Assembly (NCBI GenBank): GCA_964494005.1
Contig: CAZBQE010000006.1
Location: 1-28,503 of the forward strand
DNA from: CAJBLF01 sp964494005
GTDB lineage: Bacteria; Patescibacteriota; Gracilibacteria; Absconditabacterales; Absconditicoccaceae
Direction of reading: 5' to 3'
DNA: 28,503 nucleotides
Every line of letters starts with the position of its first letter. Within the stretch, counting starts at the first letter, position 1. Shown one piece after another: positions 26,843 to 28,503 of this stretch. The position numbers and the translations under genes were made by a program. The notes under the pieces were generated by a model. It was not told where the DNA came from, searched no databases, and saw only the letters and a program-made list of their open reading frames with translations.

Positions 26843-28503
26843 ATGACTGAATTTAAAGACCTTTGAATAGGAGAAAAAACGCTGACTGCAATCACAAAAA
26901 AATGATTCACCACGCCATCTCCCATTCAAGAACAAGTTATTCCCCTTTTACTTACAGGAGAAAAAAACATCATCGGACAAGCAGCTACCGGAACTGGTAA
27001 GACTGCAGCATTCGGCATTCCATTGATAGAAAAACTTACACCAAAAAACAAAGTCCAAACATTGATCTTGGCACCTACCAGAGAACTTGCGACACAAATT
27101 GCAGAAGAAATCAATTCACTGCAAGGAAATAAAGGACTCAAAATCATGGCGATTTATGGAAAACAATCATATGATCCACAAATTAGAGCACTCAAAAAGG
27201 GAATAGATATTCTTGTTGGAACGCCAGGAAGAATAATGGATCACCTCAATCGCAAAACATTAGATTTGAAATATTTGGAATATTTTATCCTCGACGAAGC
27301 AGATGAAATGCTCGATATGGGATTCATCGACGATATCGAAAAAATATTCAAGGAAACTAATTCTGAAAAAAAAGTATTATTATTTTCTGCCACTATGCCG
27401 AGAGAAGTTTTACAAATAGCAAAAAAATATATCGGCGATTATGAATTGATAGAAGCAAAAAATACCCAAAACAAAGAAGAAAACACTGATCAGACCTATT
27501 TTGAGGTCAGCGAGAGAGATAAATTTGAATTGCTCCGCAGAATCATGGATACAGAAACGGATTTTTATGGTATTGTTTTTTGTCATACCAAAGCAGATGT
27601 AGATGAATTGGTTTCGAGATTAAATGACGAATGATATAGCGCTGAAGGACTTCACGGCAATCTCGCACAAAAACAAAGAGAACACTTTCTCAAACGTTTC
27701 AAAGATAAAAAAGTAAATATTTTGGTAGCGACAGATGTTGCAGCAAGAGGAATCGATGTAAATAATGTGAGCCACGTCATCAATTACGCAATTCCACAAA
27801 ATGCAGAAAGATATACGCATAGAATCGGAAGAACCGGTAGAGCAGGTAAAGCAGGAATTGCGATTACGTTCATCACTCCTAGAGAATACAGCAAAATGTC
27901 CTATATCAAAAAAGTAAATAAAGTAGATATCAAAAAAGGTCAAATACCAGACATCAAGTGAGTTATTGAAAAGAAAAAAGATAAGTTAAATGAAAATATT
28001 CAATGAGTACTAAAAAAAGAAAGTCACAAAGACTATATAGAAATAGCTGACAAATTGATAGAAAACACTGAAGCTCGTGATGTCGTAGCAGCACTTTTGA
28101 AGATGCATTACGAAAGCGATTTTGATCAAACCAGATACAAAGATATCGTAGAACAAACAAGAGAAAATAGATTTGGTAACAAAGTAAATTCATCAGGACA
28201 ACAAAGATTATTCGTCGCACTCGGAAGAAGAGAAGGCTACACAGCTCGCTCACTCCTCGAATTGATTACCAAAGAATCAGGAGTCCAAAGCAGAGATATT
28301 GACGATCTCAAAATGATGGATGATTTTTCATTTATTACGGTTTCTCCAATGAATGCAGCGATTATTACCAATACATTCGCCAACAAAACATTCCACGGAA
28401 AAAAAGCAATTATCAATAAAGCCAAAGAAAGTACAGGAGATACAAGAGGACACAAAAAAGAATTCAAATCTTCAAGATGAGGAGAAAGAGGAGAAAGAAG
28501 ACC
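26843..28503 (+). CDS. DEAD-box ATP-dependent RNA helicase with DbpA-type RNA-binding domain (3' end outside window)
   Basis: Unwinds RNA using ATP, probably in ribosome assembly or cold adaptation. Seen: Q motif GFTTPSPIQEQ (21-31), Walker A AATGTGKT (47-54), PTRELATQ, TPGR, DEAD (151-154), SAT (182-184), IVFCHT, ATDVAARGID and HRIGRTGRAG. After a linker comes a DbpA/CsdA C-terminal RNA-binding fold (about 455-530: RLFVALGRREGYTARSLLELI ... FSFITVSP ... GKKAIINKA). A basic Arg/Gly tail begins at the window end (SSRGGERGERR), with one Gly as UGA. Other UGA glycines: LGI, KGF, EGY, KGV, QGV. ATG 26843 is chosen from the Q-motif distance. The leader shares ATCATTTAGTTTATA with the glycosyltransferase gene. 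Could be called deaD/cshA or dbpA; which one is not decidable. Confidence 0.93.

Noticed and set aside
1..28503. UGA as tryptophan (code 4) or selenocysteine
   Set aside because: UGA falls on conserved glycines (HGHLDHVG, GRL.PEKG, DLGCG, LIPGV). UGG is used for Trp. UGA is far too frequent for selenocysteine, and no SECIS-like hairpins follow.
1..28503. tRNA or rRNA genes
   Set aside because: No T-loop GGTTCGAATCC-like motif with matching acceptor stem and no rRNA-like conserved blocks were seen in the intergenic regions.

Overview
The window reads as chromosomal DNA of a bacterium that translates UGA as glycine (genetic code 25), i.e. a Candidate Phyla Radiation member of the Absconditabacteria (SR1) / Gracilibacteria type. 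Read with the standard code nearly every gene is chopped into pieces. Read with UGA = Gly the pieces join into full-length proteins, and UGA falls on glycines that are invariant in known families: TrmD, GT4 glycosyltransferase, RNase J, YidC, methyltransferase motif I and DEAD-box helicase. DNA is AT-rich and intergenic spacers are very AT-rich. Start codons are mostly preceded by A/T-rich leaders rather than clear Shine-Dalgarno sequences. I cannot tell Absconditabacteria from Gracilibacteria by eye.

Layout. 1-2.0 kb (+): the 3' end of trmD, a 65-residue Cys-containing protein, and a glycosyltransferase whose two GT-B halves are in swapped order, with a palindromic repeat inside its frame. 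2.07-5.25 kb (-): a PD-(D/E)XK nuclease with an Fe-S type cysteine pattern, then RNase J. 5.4-6.0 kb (+): a small O-methyltransferase-like protein. 6.2-21.05 kb (+): a three-gene run of secreted or membrane proteins, led by one uninterrupted 13.4-kb gene for a 4475-residue exported protein (FG-GAP/VCBS-like calcium-binding repeats, invasin-like domains, helical stretches, a proline-rich segment), then a Cys-containing secreted protein and a VirB2/TrbC-like pilin. 21.2-23.7 kb (-): two VanW-family paralogues, each with its own promoter of similar design. 23.9-24.2 kb (+): a small membrane protein followed by a good terminator. 24.2-26.35 kb (-): a membrane-tethered SAM methyltransferase, yidC and frr. 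26.8 kb to the end (+): a DEAD-box helicase with a DbpA-type RNA-binding domain, cut by the window edge.

How the genes fit together. trmD, rnj, frr, yidC and the DEAD-box helicase are housekeeping genes for RNA metabolism, translation and membrane insertion. The accessory core is the surface block: giant protein, secreted partner, pilin-like protein and VanW pair. Since these bacteria are thought to live attached to other cells, a role in the cell surface or host contact is a reasonable inference, but nothing in the sequence proves it. Intergenic DNA carries several small repeat families: a modular GTAATT/AATTAC palindromic element (two copies), a 36-bp TTAGTTATTAG-like sequence at two gene ends, and clusters of hairpins. 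No tRNA, rRNA, CRISPR array, insertion sequence or phage gene was seen.
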